Notes: a model not told the origin generated them from the letters alone. 64,000 bases of DNA from CAYLYM01 sp964387645 (GCA_964387645.1 CAYLYM010000004.1:1-64000), one strand, 5' to 3'. Positions 1-9,952 are shown, numbered from the stretch's first letter. Translations and numbers: made by a program.

Positions 1-259
1 CTTTATTATTAGCTAAGGCACGTGCAAGCTCTTCCACGTCTACTTCTAACACCACATGCATACCGCCCTGTAGATCCAAACCTAATTTTATGGATTTATC
101 TAATAGATTCTCATAGGCCTTTGGATCTTCAATTTTAAGCCTTTCTTTGTCAGCTTTGTCTAGTAAATAATTGAACTTTATGGTAGGATAAAGAAGATAA
201 AGGAACAGTAAAACAAAAAAAACAATTATACCTATCTTAATCATTGTATTTCGGCGCAT
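1..259 (-). CDS. secD: Protein translocase subunit SecD, N-terminal part (runs off left edge)
   Basis: Only the first 86 codons lie in the window. The frame starts at an ATG preceded by GGAGG about 11 bases upstream. It begins with a short basic N-terminus and one hydrophobic segment at about residues 8-25. The conserved SecD periplasmic motif LGLDLQGGMHVVLEV follows at about residues 61-75. SecD pairs with SecF in the inner membrane and uses the proton gradient to help complete Sec-dependent export. The motif is diagnostic, so identity is secure. Whether it is fused to SecF cannot be seen. It is separated from trmB on the same strand by about 640 bases of AT-rich DNA, so the two are probably not one transcript. 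Confidence 0.93.
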   Translation of the reverse strand, partial: MRRNTMIKIGIIVFFVLLFLYLLYPTIKFNYLLDKADKERLKIEDPKAYENLLDKSIKLGLDLQGGMHVVLEVDVEELARALANNK

Positions 260-903
260 CCGTAGTTTAACCTCCGTGATTACTCATTATCTAAAATATT
301 GCTCTAAAACAACTAACATAAAATTAGCAAACAGTGAATATACTGGAGTCCATAAAAAAAGTCAATTGAAAAAAAATTGTATGATTTTTATAAACTTTAA
401 AAAATTGTAATTTAAACATCATATTTGTTGCATATAAAATTTAAAACGATGTATTTTAAATTGTACAATTAAAAAAATCAGAAAATGAAGTGGAAATATA
501 AAGTTCATCTACGCTATAAGATGATAAATTTCAGGAAAAAATTTCAGGAAAATAGTATATTATCTATGCTAAATAAAATCTCATAACACATCCTATAATT
601 AAAATTAACAATTACTTTTATTCGTCGAAATTTATAGTAAGATATTTAATCCATAAAAGAAGGTTCATTACAAAAACACTTTCTTTAACTTGCATGTTCC
701 TCAATATAAATTATTTAACCAGAAAAATAAAATAGATTTCTTCTCTTCGATTGAAATTATAGAATATCCTTCAGTTTTTCACTGGATTCTCGCATCTTTT
801 ATATCATGTAGAACTAATCGAAGATTTATCAATTTCCGGGCTTTCCCTCCGTTTTCTTGGCTTCAATCTAATAGTAACAGCTTTTTTATATATAATCCAC
901 CTA
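260..903. other. AT-rich intergenic stretch between secD and trmB
   Basis: About 640 bases without a supportable gene. It is very AT-rich with many stops in all frames. A 102-codon plus-strand frame at 690-998 runs into the trmB 3' end, has no ribosome binding site and a composition unlike a protein, so it is not called. The secD promoter should lie near the left side of this region. No clear -35/-10 pair or hairpin terminator was recognised. Confidence 0.5.
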
Positions 904-1848
904 TCAATTTTCAGACAAAATCTTGCCTATCTGAAAAACAGCTTTTTTTACAGCAGGAGTGCGGTAAGGTTGGATGCTTTGATCAATTTTTACAATAAAT
1001 CCTTTTGGATGCCGAGCAATCAAAATAAAAAAAATTTGTTTATAACCCGAATCCACTGCAACTGTCTCTAAAAGGAATTCCTTAAAATGATTATCTGAAT
1101 ACACTTTCTTGATATTAAAAACCAATCCCTCTTCTTTATAAAGAGTATCTTTTAGTTTGAAAATTTGTGCTGGGTGCAATTCTTTTTCTATGATAACATG
1201 TGGCATTTCAGTATTCTCCAGAATTCTATTAATTGAACAAAATTGTTGTTTCCGCACAACAACTCTATAAATAGCTCGACCCAATTTCCGCCATTTACGT
1301 TCATATTTGGTAGTTACAGACCTCACTGGATTTTCCTCAATTTCAGCTACAGCAAAGAAACCAGATTTTTTTAACAAGAGTTGTACCTCTTCAGCATACC
1401 ATAATTGATCAGTAACGATTTCAAAGATACCATCTTTCTGCAAAACTGCCGCAAGAGTTCTGGTAAATTCTGGGGTCATTAACCTGTGATGACGATGCTT
1501 GTCTTTAGGCCAAGGATCGGGGAAATTGGTCATCACGTAATGCAAACTTTCATCAGAAAATAGCTCCCGAATAACGAACCGGGCATCGTCACGAATAACT
1601 CGTACATTCTGAACATTATACTGAAAAAGACGGCGTTGTATTCTTGCGACAGACTCTAACGCCATTTCAATGCCAACAAAATTCCAATCTGGATGGGATT
1701 GCACCCAGGATATTAAAAATTCACCATTTCCACAACCAATTTCGATTGCTAACGGCGCTTGACAACCGAATATTTGTTTCCAATCAATGGGATACTGCTC
1801 AAAATATCGGGGATTAATTTCGTATTTTAAAAATTGTGCCGTTTTCAT
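904..1848 (-). CDS. trmB: tRNA (guanine-N7-)-methyltransferase with C-terminal extension
   Basis: Makes m7G46 in the tRNA variable loop using S-adenosylmethionine. The Rossmann-fold SAM motif EIGCGNG is at residues 36-42. The family signature FPDPWPKDKHRHHR lies near residues 110-123 and a second TrmB block (VTTKYERKW) near 180. The catalytic fold ends at about residue 205, but the protein has 314 residues, so about 110 are extra. A long C-terminal extension is known in some thermophile TrmB proteins such as that of Aquifex. The extension here has no recognised domain. I chose ATG at 1848 because the upstream TTG at 1860 has no better ribosome site; neither has a clear Shine-Dalgarno sequence. 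Function is secure; the role of the extension is unknown. Confidence 0.92.
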   Translation of the reverse strand: MKTAQFLKYEINPRYFEQYPIDWKQIFGCQAPLAIEIGCGNGEFLISWVQSHPDWNFVGIEMALESVARIQRRLFQYNVQNVRVIRDDARFVIRELFSDESLHYVMTNFPDPWPKDKHRHHRLMTPEFTRTLAAVLQKDGIFEIVTDQLWYAEEVQLLLKKSGFFAVAEIEENPVRSVTTKYERKWRKLGRAIYRVVVRKQQFCSINRILENTEMPHVIIEKELHPAQIFKLKDTLYKEEGLVFNIKKVYSDNHFKEFLLETVAVDSGYKQIFFILIARHPKGFIVKIDQSIQPYRTPAVKKAVFQIGKILSEN

Positions 1849-2541
1849 AATAGTTAACAAATTTATTAATTGTTTTATATAATCACAATTAGAATTTCAG
1901 AAGATGGATCATTTGAGAGAATTATTTCTATTGCGTTTTCTTACAATTCCTATTAAATAGCAGTTTCTCATTATTTGTATAACTTAAATATTTTTATTTT
2001 AGTAATTACTAAAAGATTAAACCCAATTTCTAATAAAAATCTCAGACTACGTATTTAAAAACTATTTCAATGGACAATTTGGCATAATAAATATTTAAGA
2101 TTATGTATCTTTCTGAGAGTGAAAAATTTTGGTTTGATAGTCCTGAAAAATTTCCATCCATGCTTGAACCAATGATAATAATTTACTCATACCAATAAAT
2201 GAAATCTGCCAGTACCCCTATAGACAACTTCAACTCCTACTAGAAGAGGAATCTGCATTCGATAAATTACAACCGAATACCAACCCTATCATTTCCCGTC
2301 AGCAAATTGCTTATTCCCAACACATCGGTATTCTTAATAAAGATGTCATTTCTGAAAAGGATAATAGCATATAGAGACTACATCTTGAAATAATATGCAG
2401 TTGTTTTGAAACAATATTTAGATATTACCTCTCAATTATCACCCATAAATCTTTTATAGATCAAAATTTAAATTATCCTTGAAAAGATGAATAAATTTTA
2501 CTTATTTTTTAAAAATTTAAAACTAGATCAGGAGCTACTAA
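1849..2541. other. Intergenic region between trmB and hutH
   Basis: About 690 bases upstream of divergently transcribed trmB and hutH. It is AT-rich at both ends. The centre, about 2100-2375, is less biased and holds broken plus-strand reading frames described separately. Promoters for both flanking genes should lie here. No convincing sigma-70 pair was picked out by eye. Confidence 0.5.
2103..2374 (+). pseudogene. Possible decayed gene fragment, function unrecognised
   Basis: Two adjoining open stretches sit in different plus-strand frames. The first is ATG 2103 to TAA 2198 (31 codons; starts MYLSESEKFWF). The second is open from 2168 to the stop at 2374 (68 codons, containing YRQLQLLLEEESAF). 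Both read like protein, with mixed charged and aromatic residues, in contrast to the AT-rich noise around them. A frameshift near 2165-2200 would join them. No ribosome binding site precedes the first ATG. I could not assign a family. It may be the remnant of a longer gene, or chance. Confidence 0.25.
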
Positions 2542-4170
2542 ATGGAATTAAAAAATTCTTTAAATGGTCAACTTGTCTTGGATGGTGAGCATCTTACGCT
2601 AATGGATTTGGTCAAAGCTGCACGAACGCCACTATTAAAATTAAGTATTTCCGCTCAGGCCAAGGAAAGGATTCTGCGAAGCCGGGCCTGGGTAGATCAA
2701 ATCCAAAAGAGTGGAAAACCAATAGTATATGGAGTTAACACCGGTTTCGGTTCATTAGCCACCGAATCAATTAGTAAAACACATTTAAAAGAGTTACAAC
2801 GCAATCTGGTAATGAGCCATGCTTCTGGAACGGGAAATCCCTTACCCATTGATATTGTGCGTGGCTCAATGTTACTGCGTGCAAATACTCTAATTAAAGG
2901 CTTTTCGGGCATCCGGTACGAGGTCATCGACACATTATTACAGATGTTGGAAAAAGGTGTAACCCCCTGGATACCAGAACAGGGTTCAGTGGGCGCCAGC
3001 GGAGATCTTGCGCCATTATCTCATTTAGCATTGGTTATGAGTCGGAGTACCAATGTAATAGATAAGGAAACGTCCGGCAGGGCATATTACTACCATCGAG
3101 ACGTTGAGGAATGGGAGTTGTTAGAGGGATGGGAAGCCATGGAATTTGCTGGAATTCCTCGGGTCATTTTAGAAGCAAAAGAAGGATTAGCCCTAACAAA
3201 CGGCACCCAAATCTCTACATCGATTTTAGCCCTTTGTTTACACGATGCCATACAGTTAGTCAAACATGCCGACATTGCAATGGCAATGAGTTTTGAAGCG
3301 CTGGAAGGTATTTCATCGGCCATGGCTGAACAATTACATAAACTACGACCACATCCGGGACAAATACATACCGCCAACAACATCCGGCGTCTTACTAAAG
3401 GAAGCAAATTATTAGATCGCTGTCCTGAAAAAGTGCAAGATGCTTATAGCCTGCGATGCCATCCTCAAGTAATGGCCGGTGTCCGTGACACCTTCGATTA
3501 CATTAAAAGTGTTGTCGAAATAGAAATGAATTCTACCACTGATAATCCCATTATTTATCCTGAACTGCCTGGTCCTAACAAGTCACTTTCAGGCGGTAAC
3601 TTTCATGCTCAACCTATTGCATTTGCATCAGATTTTCTCTCCATTGTTCTTTGTGAGGTTGGGAGCATTTCCGATCGACGGATTTTCCGGTTATCCGATA
3701 AAAATTTAAATAATGGATTGCCCTCATTCCTCACTGTCAATCGTGGGCTTGAAAATGGGTTAATGTTAGCTCAATACACCGCTTCGGCCTTGGCCTCCGA
3801 AAACAAATCGCTGGCCCACCCAGCTAGTATCGACTCTATCCCCACATGTGAAAATCAGGAAGATCACGTAAGTATGGCACCGATTGCCGCACGTAAAGCC
3901 AGGCAAATTCTTGAAAATGTTCAAAAAATCATAGCTATTGAATTTATTTATGCAGCTCAAGCAATTGATTTAAGATTAAAAAGACATTCCCAATTTGAAA
4001 AGGAAGATATGCTGGGAAAAGGTACACGTATAGCTTACCAACTTATTAGAGAATATGTTGATTTTCTTGATTCAGATCGCCCACTTTACCCGGACATTGA
4101 TAAAGTTTTCAATTTAATCAAAAGTGAAGATATAGTAAAAACAATAGAAAAAGAATTAGGACCTCTATAG
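2542..4170 (+). CDS. hutH: Histidine ammonia-lyase
   Basis: Removes ammonia from L-histidine to give urocanate, the first step of histidine breakdown to glutamate; cytoplasmic. The sequence carries GSVGASGDLAPLSHLAL, in which Ala152-Ser153-Gly154 cyclise to the MIO electrophile that defines this family. Other family blocks are present: YGVNTGFGSLA near residue 65, NGTQ near 221, MNSTTDNP near 330 and SCENQEDHVSM-like CENQEDHVSM near 435. At 542 residues it is slightly longer than the usual roughly 510. AGGAG lies seven bases before the ATG. Phenylalanine or tyrosine ammonia-lyase activity is possible in this superfamily, but urocanate hydratase nearby supports histidine. It stands alone and ends before a shared terminator. 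Confidence 0.95.
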   Translation: MELKNSLNGQLVLDGEHLTLMDLVKAARTPLLKLSISAQAKERILRSRAWVDQIQKSGKPIVYGVNTGFGSLATESISKTHLKELQRNLVMSHASGTGNPLPIDIVRGSMLLRANTLIKGFSGIRYEVIDTLLQMLEKGVTPWIPEQGSVGASGDLAPLSHLALVMSRSTNVIDKETSGRAYYYHRDVEEWELLEGWEAMEFAGIPRVILEAKEGLALTNGTQISTSILALCLHDAIQLVKHADIAMAMSFEALEGISSAMAEQLHKLRPHPGQIHTANNIRRLTKGSKLLDRCPEKVQDAYSLRCHPQVMAGVRDTFDYIKSVVEIEMNSTTDNPIIYPELPGPNKSLSGGNFHAQPIAFASDFLSIVLCEVGSISDRRIFRLSDKNLNNGLPSFLTVNRGLENGLMLAQYTASALASENKSLAHPASIDSIPTCENQEDHVSMAPIAARKARQILENVQKIIAIEFIYAAQAIDLRLKRHSQFEKEDMLGKGTRIAYQLIREYVDFLDSDRPLYPDIDKVFNLIKSEDIVKTIEKELGPL

Positions 4171-4220
4171 GTTAATTTTTAATCTTCCCAGGTATTTCTG
4201 TTAAAATAGAAATTAAGGAA

Positions 4221-4245
4221 AAGACGGATTATTAAAATCCGTCTT
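4221..4245. terminator. Bidirectional hairpin between convergent hutH and kamA-family gene
   Basis: A perfect 9-bp stem (AAGACGGAT at 4221-4229 with ATCCGTCTT at 4237-4245) and a 7-base loop. It lies about 50 bases past the hutH stop and 28 bases past the stop of the opposing gene. Downstream bases are T-rich on both strands but not a pure T-run. The placement between converging genes suggests that it ends both transcripts. Confidence 0.7.
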
Positions 4246-4272
4246 CAGTTTATTCCTCATATAAAATTTTCA

Positions 4273-5424
4273 TTAAGTTCCTTTAGCCTGGTCATAAAAC
4301 AGTGTGTAAAAAGGATTTTCAAAATTGTATTCATCTACTAATTCCAGATAATCATCAAACCAATATGCTTCTGGATTTCTCCTGAAAATCATAAGACGGG
4401 CTTTTTCTTCTGGATTTGCCGCCCGATGATATCGCATGATGATGTTATTATCAGTTAAACCAAGAATTTCGATCTTCCCTGTTGCATGAGACATAACAAA
4501 ACGGGCTCTTTTCGCTAAACCCGAACATTTCATGCGAGCCTGCTCGAAAATTTCCAATCCTTCTTCAATTGGAACAGAAAACATTTTGTTGCCTGCTGTT
4601 GGCCGACACTGAAAGAGATAATAGGGTGGAACACCAACGTAAGATAACTTATTGAATAACATAGCCAATACTTCGGGATCATCGTTAATACCTTTTAAAA
4701 GGGGTGTCTGATTAGCTAAATTTACTCCTGCCTTTTGCAACATGCTAATGGCTTTTATAGCTTCAGGAGTTAATTCTCTGGGATGGTTAAAATGTGTCAT
4801 TATATAAATTTTTTTCTCATCCGTACTAAAGGTGCTTAGCATTTCGATCAAATCAGGATCGCCAATTATCCGAAATGGATTAAATGCAGGTAATTTACTT
4901 CCTATTCGAATAATTTGCACATGATCTATCTCTCGCAATTTTTTAATAACACTTCCCAATTTTCGCGTAGACATTACTAGTGGATCACCACCAGTAAGCA
5001 GTACATTATTGATTTCTTTATGCTCTCTGATATAATCCAGTGCTTTCTGAATATTTCTGGACACTTCATCATTATCATTCATAAACAGACGTTTACGAAA
5101 ACAAAACCGACAATAAGCTCCACAGACATCATTCATTAAAATGAGAGCTGTATATTCATATTTATGTTCTAATCCGGGTATTTTAGTATATTTACATTCT
5201 TCAGAAGCATCTAATTTGCCCCAGACTTCTAATTCTTCAACACTTGGAATCACTAACCGACGAATTGGATCGTCTGGATCATCCCAATTAATCAATTGTT
5301 GATAGTAGGTATTTGTTCGAAATGCAAATTTTTCAGTAACTTCTTTTAATTTTTCTTTTTCCCCATCCGAGAGGTGAGGAATTTTTTCTATCCTTGTAAT
5401 ATACAATGGTTGATTTTGAATCAT
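4273..5424 (-). CDS. KamA-family radical SAM aminomutase, possibly glutamate 2,3-aminomutase
   Basis: A radical SAM, PLP-dependent 2,3-aminomutase of the lysine 2,3-aminomutase family, 383 residues. The iron-sulfur cluster motif is Cys101-x3-Cys105-x2-Cys108. The GGDPL motif at 145-149 matches the SAM-binding GGE-like region. Lys317 in ATGKIE is the likely PLP lysine. Lysine 2,3-aminomutase uses two aspartates (Asp293 and Asp330 in the clostridial enzyme) to hold the substrate amino group. By motif alignment these positions are Arg274 (in QCRPTAG) and Val310 here. A basic residue at the first site is the kind of change described for glutamate 2,3-aminomutase, so an acidic substrate is plausible; this is inference. 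The start is well fixed: AGGAGG eight bases before the ATG. It lies between the hut genes on the opposite strand. Confidence 0.85.
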   Translation of the reverse strand: MIQNQPLYITRIEKIPHLSDGEKEKLKEVTEKFAFRTNTYYQQLINWDDPDDPIRRLVIPSVEELEVWGKLDASEECKYTKIPGLEHKYEYTALILMNDVCGAYCRFCFRKRLFMNDNDEVSRNIQKALDYIREHKEINNVLLTGGDPLVMSTRKLGSVIKKLREIDHVQIIRIGSKLPAFNPFRIIGDPDLIEMLSTFSTDEKKIYIMTHFNHPRELTPEAIKAISMLQKAGVNLANQTPLLKGINDDPEVLAMLFNKLSYVGVPPYYLFQCRPTAGNKMFSVPIEEGLEIFEQARMKCSGLAKRARFVMSHATGKIEILGLTDNNIIMRYHRAANPEEKARLMIFRRNPEAYWFDDYLELVDEYNFENPFYTLFYDQAKGT

Positions 5425-6119
5425 AAATTAATCCTCCTTTTTTTCGTCCATTATCCATCCTTGGTCCATCAGATTTCCATGACGTCTTAATTAACAATGA
5501 TACCAACCATACAACCTAATAAATATTCTGTTTCGAACTCTCGAAAATAAAGTCCTGTCATCAGAATTCCTCTCCACCGAACTCCTGATCAAGAGAGATT
5601 GAACTAACGTTTTTTCTGTAATTGCGCAGCCAAACTTACTGAATAAATTAAAGAAGTTAAAAATCCTGAAATGAACCGAATGAACCTGGAGTGTCCCAGA
5701 ATTATTCGGTTTGAAACATTATTTTGTAGTTTATTGCTTTTTAATATAAGATAAAATATTGAACAATTCAACCTAAACTCAAAATTTTCTGTAATATACG
5801 AAAAATCAAAATCACACTCTCTAATCCTATTTATATTCTTTTTTATCGGCAATTTTTAGAAAATTTTCAGATAATATCTTATAAAAATTATAAATGATAA
5901 AAATAATTAGAGACGGAATTCACAAACTCAATTTAAACTTCTCGCTCATTCTGTTATTTATAAGGACAATCGGCGGATATCTAGGACTCGGAAAAATCAA
6001 TTATTTATTTTTTGATTAGAAAACACATTTTTCTGTTCTTGATACTATTGTGTTATTTTCCTTAAATTTCAATGTAAATAATAGAAATTAAAATAAAAAA
6101 GAACAACAAGAGGACAATC
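5425..6119. other. Divergent intergenic region before the aminomutase and hutU
   Basis: About 695 bases upstream of two divergently transcribed genes. A minus-strand frame at 5604-5852 has 82 codons but no ribosome binding site and low-complexity, asparagine- and isoleucine-rich content, so it is not called. The right half is strongly AT-rich. Promoters for both neighbours must lie here, but none was clear enough to call. No riboswitch fold was recognised. Confidence 0.45.
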
Positions 6120-7775
6120 ATGATGCGAGAAATCAGGGCGCCTCGGGGGACAAAATTGAATACAAAAGGTTGGCACCAGGAAGGCGCTTTGCGTATGTTA
6201 ATGAATAATTTAGATCCCGAGGTTGCAGAGAACCCACAGGAATTGGTTGTTTATGGTGGCACCGGTAAGGCTGCCCGGAATTGGGAATGCTTTAATGCAA
6301 TCGTCAAAGCTTTAAAAGAATTGGAAAACGACGAAACGCTTTTAGTACAATCAGGAAAACCAGTAGGTATTTTTAAAACACATTCATATTCTCCGCGGGT
6401 TTTGATTGCCAATTCCAACCTGGTTGGAAAATGGAACAACTGGGAATATTTTAGAGGTTTGGAGCGCAAAGGATTAATCATGTATGGCCAAATGACCGCT
6501 GGAAGTTGGATTTATATTGGCACACAGGGTATTTTACAGGGGACCTATGAAACTTTTGCTGCAGTGGCTCGCAAAAGGTTTAATGGAGATTTGACCGGAA
6601 CACTAACCCTTACCGCTGGACTGGGGGGCATGGGAGGCGCTCAACCGTTGGCTGTTACCATGAATAATGGCGTAGCTATCGTTGTTGAAGTGGATGAAAA
6701 TCGTATTCAACGCCGTTTAAAAACGAAATACCTGGATGTGATGGTACGGGATCTGGATAAGGCTCTCCGATTAGCTTTCGAGGCCAGAAGTCAAAAACGA
6801 CCACTCTCCATCGGATTATTAGGCAATGCCGCTGATATTTTTCCGGAATTTGTAAAAAGGAACATTACTCCAGACATCGTTACCGATCAGACTTCTGCAC
6901 ACGATGAATTAAATGGATATGTTCCTGCTGGAATATCTTATCAGGAAGCACTTGAATTGCGCAAAACCGACCCGGATAAATATATCGCCCTGGCTTACGA
7001 AAGTATGAAGAAGCATTGTGCAGCCATGTTGGAATTGCAGAAACGCGGTGCAGAGACTTTTGATTACGGAAACAACCTTCGCGGCCAAGCACAGAAAGCT
7101 GAATTAAAAAATGCTTTTGATTATCCCGGTTTTGTACCAGCTTATATTCGGCCATTATTCTGCGAGGGAAAAGGTCCCTTCCGCTGGGCAGCTCTCTCTG
7201 GCGATCCTGAAGATATTTACCAGACAGATGAATTGATTAAAGACCTATTCCCGGAAAATAAGCCCCTGATTCGATGGATCGATATGGCGCAGAAAAAGGT
7301 CAAATTTCAAGGACTACCTTCCCGGATTTGCTGGTTAGGTTATGGCGAGCGAGTCAAAGCCGGTTTGGCAATGAATGAATTAGTGAAAAAAGGTGAAATT
7401 AAAGCACCCATCGTCATTGGTCGAGACCACCTGGACTGCGGATCCGTGGCTTCGCCTAATCGTGAGACTGAAAACATGAAAGATGGCTCCGATGCCATTG
7501 CTGACTGGCCTTTGCTCAATGGCATGCTCAATGTTGCCTCTGGCGCTTCTTGGGTTAGTATGCATAATGGAGGCGGTGTAGGAATTGGACTATCTCAACA
7601 CTCAGGCATGGCCATGGTTGTGGACGGAACTGACGAAACGGTCCGGCGCATCGAACGGGTATTAACCAATGATCCAGGCACCGGTGTCGTACGCCATGCT
7701 GATGCGGACTATGAAGAAGCCATTGAATTTGCCAAAAAACACCAGATAAAAATTCCCATGTTAAAACATTCATAA
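6120..7775 (+). CDS. hutU: Urocanate hydratase
   Basis: Converts urocanate to imidazolone propionate with NAD+ as an electrophilic cofactor, step two of histidine breakdown. At 551 residues it matches the family. The glycine-rich [11 protein letters not shown] block near residue 170 belongs to the NAD+ site. Cys404 in SRICWLG matches the essential cysteine of urocanases. GRDHLD and [10 protein letters not shown] follow near 434-450, then the glycine-rich [10 protein letters not shown] near 481. One variation is DHLDCGS where many homologues have DHLDSGS. AGAGG lies six bases before the ATG, and a second ATG follows directly, so the start could be one codon later. The later enzymes HutI and HutG/FtcD are not in the window. 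Confidence 0.96.
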   Translation: MMREIRAPRGTKLNTKGWHQEGALRMLMNNLDPEVAENPQELVVYGGTGKAARNWECFNAIVKALKELENDETLLVQSGKPVGIFKTHSYSPRVLIANSNLVGKWNNWEYFRGLERKGLIMYGQMTAGSWIYIGTQGILQGTYETFAAVARKRFNGDLTGTLTLTAGLGGMGGAQPLAVTMNNGVAIVVEVDENRIQRRLKTKYLDVMVRDLDKALRLAFEARSQKRPLSIGLLGNAADIFPEFVKRNITPDIVTDQTSAHDELNGYVPAGISYQEALELRKTDPDKYIALAYESMKKHCAAMLELQKRGAETFDYGNNLRGQAQKAELKNAFDYPGFVPAYIRPLFCEGKGPFRWAALSGDPEDIYQTDELIKDLFPENKPLIRWIDMAQKKVKFQGLPSRICWLGYGERVKAGLAMNELVKKGEIKAPIVIGRDHLDCGSVASPNRETENMKDGSDAIADWPLLNGMLNVASGASWVSMHNGGGVGIGLSQHSGMAMVVDGTDETVRRIERVLTNDPGTGVVRHADADYEEAIEFAKKHQIKIPMLKHS

Positions 7776-7841
7776 TATTGTATCTAAAAATAGCAAAAAT
7801 TTACTCAATTTTAAAGACCTTCAGATCCCGAAGAAGGAGAT

Positions 7842-9938
7842 TCAGGATATTTGGATACATTTAAATTTTTCAAGATAATGTTTCTGAAAATGTCGGCGTA
7901 ATTCTTGGTGGATTGGTAGTCTTAGATGCGGATCGGACTGAATAATAGAAAACGCATCTTTTCTTGCGGCTTCAATTATTTTGCGATCGGAAATCAGGTC
8001 AGCAAATTTAAGATCGGGTAAACCGTGCTGACGTGTGCCAAAAAATTCTCCGCTACCACGTAGTCGAAGATCTTCTTCAGCAATTCTAAATCCATCGGTG
8101 GTATTTTCCATAAGTTGCATTCTTTGCCGGGCTACTTCGTTAATTTTTTTCGGGGTAATAAGAATACAATATGATTTTTTCTGCCCTCGGCCCACCCGAC
8201 CACGAAGTTGATGCAACTGACTCAGGCCAAATCGCTCAGCATGCTCAATCAACAAAACCGTGGCATTAGGAACATCCACACCCACTTCCACAACAGTCGT
8301 ACTCACCAGGATTTGCACAAACCCTGATTTAAATTTTCTCATGGCATCTTCTTTTTCCTCACTACGCATCCGACCATGTAGCAAAGCCAACCGCAATTCA
8401 GGGAAAACACGATCTTGCAAATACTGAAAACTCTCGGTGGCGGCTTTTAAATCAACTTTTTCTGATTCTTCAACCAAAGGATAAATGATGTAAGCCTGTT
8501 CTCCAGACTGAACTCTCTGCCGAATAAAATCGTATACAGCCGGAAGTTTTTCCTCAGTCCGCCAAAATGTTTGAACTGGCTGGCGCCCAGGTGGCATTTC
8601 ATCGATGATGGAAACATCTAAATCACCATACAATGTCAGAGCTAGGGTGCGAGGAATGGGCGTGGCAGTCATAACCAAAACATGCGGATTCCAACCCTTT
8701 TTAACTAATTCCCCCCTCTGCAAAACTCCAAATCGATGCTGTTCATCGATGATCGCCAATCCCAATTGTTTAAACAATACATTTTCCTGTACCAGGGCGT
8801 GGGTACCGATGACCAGATCCACCTCACCTTTTTGAAGAGCATTCTGTACTTCTTTTTTCTTGTGATTTTTTAATGAACCGACCAAAAGTTCAATTTTAAC
8901 CGGGAAGTCCTCTAACCAATCGCGAACATTCAGATAATGCTGTTCTGCCAGAATCTCAGTTGGGGCCATTAAAGCTACCTGATAACCATTTTCGATGGCA
9001 ATCATAGCAGTAATCATAGCTACTAATGTTTTCCCGGAACCTACATCCCCCTGCAAAAGCCGATTCATCGGTTTGCCGCTTTTCAGATCCTCATAAATTT
9101 CTCTTAACACGCGTTTTTGCGCTCCGGTCAGTTTGTAAGGTAATTTATTTAGAAATTTACGGATCTCTTCTCCACTGGTTTGCATACGAATGCCCTGAAC
9201 TGGTGAACGTTGATGATAATACCTGAGAGCCATTAACAGTTGTAGATAAAAAAGCTCTTCGTATTTGAACCGGCGCAGGGATTGTTGGATATCTTCCATC
9301 TTTTCTGGAAAATGAATGCACCTATAGGCTTGTTGGCGATTCAACAGGTGATATCGTCCTAATACGTTTTCCGGAAGATTTTCTGGTATTTGATGGCTGT
9401 ATTTCTCCAATGCATTATGAATAAGACGTCGAAAAGTTCGAGAAGTTAATCCATTATCTTTAAGTTGCTGAGAACCCGGATAGAGAGGAATAATTTGACC
9501 GGTGTGTAAGGGTTCTTTTGACTCTTCAATGATATCAAAATCGGGATGAATCATTTGCCAACCACGAAAAAAACTAACTTTCCCACTAAAGGCGACTTCT
9601 TGACCCGGTTCAAAAATCTTTCTAAAAAAATCTATCCGATTAAACCATACGCCGGCTAACCGGCCTGTACCATCATAAATTATCACAATTAAACGGCGAC
9701 GCGGCCGGGCAATGATTTCTTTATGTATGATTTTACCAATAACCGTGGTTTCCTGGTCAACATTTAAATGATTGATCGGATCGATGCGGCTGCGATCTAA
9801 ATAACGCCGAGGTATAAAATCCAGTAAATCCTGGACGGTATAAATTCCAGCTTTTTTGAGATGCAGGGCACGAACTTCCCCCACGCCTCTTACATACTGA
9901 ACATCAATTTCGTCTATTGCTTGCTTTGGAAATGCCAT
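7842..9938 (-). CDS. recG: ATP-dependent DNA helicase RecG
   Basis: Branch-migration helicase that reverses stalled replication forks and processes recombination intermediates. At 698 residues it is full length. The N-terminal wedge/OB domain covers about residues 1-250. The helicase core has Walker A GDVGSGKT at 297-304, the DEQH box at 398-401 followed by RFGV as is typical of RecG, and VMTATPIPRTL as motif III. The C-terminal helicase half has RGRVGRG as motif VI. RecG is distinguished from Mfd by the absence of a UvrB-like domain. The ATG lies 14 bases after lolD stops, so the two are probably cotranscribed. The upstream region lacks a strong Shine-Dalgarno sequence. Confidence 0.96.
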   Translation of the reverse strand: MAFPKQAIDEIDVQYVRGVGEVRALHLKKAGIYTVQDLLDFIPRRYLDRSRIDPINHLNVDQETTVIGKIIHKEIIARPRRRLIVIIYDGTGRLAGVWFNRIDFFRKIFEPGQEVAFSGKVSFFRGWQMIHPDFDIIEESKEPLHTGQIIPLYPGSQQLKDNGLTSRTFRRLIHNALEKYSHQIPENLPENVLGRYHLLNRQQAYRCIHFPEKMEDIQQSLRRFKYEELFYLQLLMALRYYHQRSPVQGIRMQTSGEEIRKFLNKLPYKLTGAQKRVLREIYEDLKSGKPMNRLLQGDVGSGKTLVAMITAMIAIENGYQVALMAPTEILAEQHYLNVRDWLEDFPVKIELLVGSLKNHKKKEVQNALQKGEVDLVIGTHALVQENVLFKQLGLAIIDEQHRFGVLQRGELVKKGWNPHVLVMTATPIPRTLALTLYGDLDVSIIDEMPPGRQPVQTFWRTEEKLPAVYDFIRQRVQSGEQAYIIYPLVEESEKVDLKAATESFQYLQDRVFPELRLALLHGRMRSEEKEDAMRKFKSGFVQILVSTTVVEVGVDVPNATVLLIEHAERFGLSQLHQLRGRVGRGQKKSYCILITPKKINEVARQRMQLMENTTDGFRIAEEDLRLRGSGEFFGTRQHGLPDLKFADLISDRKIIEAARKDAFSIIQSDPHLRLPIHQELRRHFQKHYLEKFKCIQIS

Positions 9939-9952
9939 CTTAAAGGAAGGTT

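Noticed and set aside
690..998. 102-codon plus-strand frame
   Set aside because: No ribosome site, low-complexity composition, and it runs antisense into the trmB 3' end.
2168..2374. Resemblance of the decayed fragment to a bacillithiol ligase (BshC) motif
   Set aside because: Only a few residues around RQQ align by eye; too weak to name.
5604..5852. 82-codon minus-strand frame
   Set aside because: Asn/Ile/Ser-rich with no ribosome site or family resemblance; typical of AT-rich intergenic DNA.
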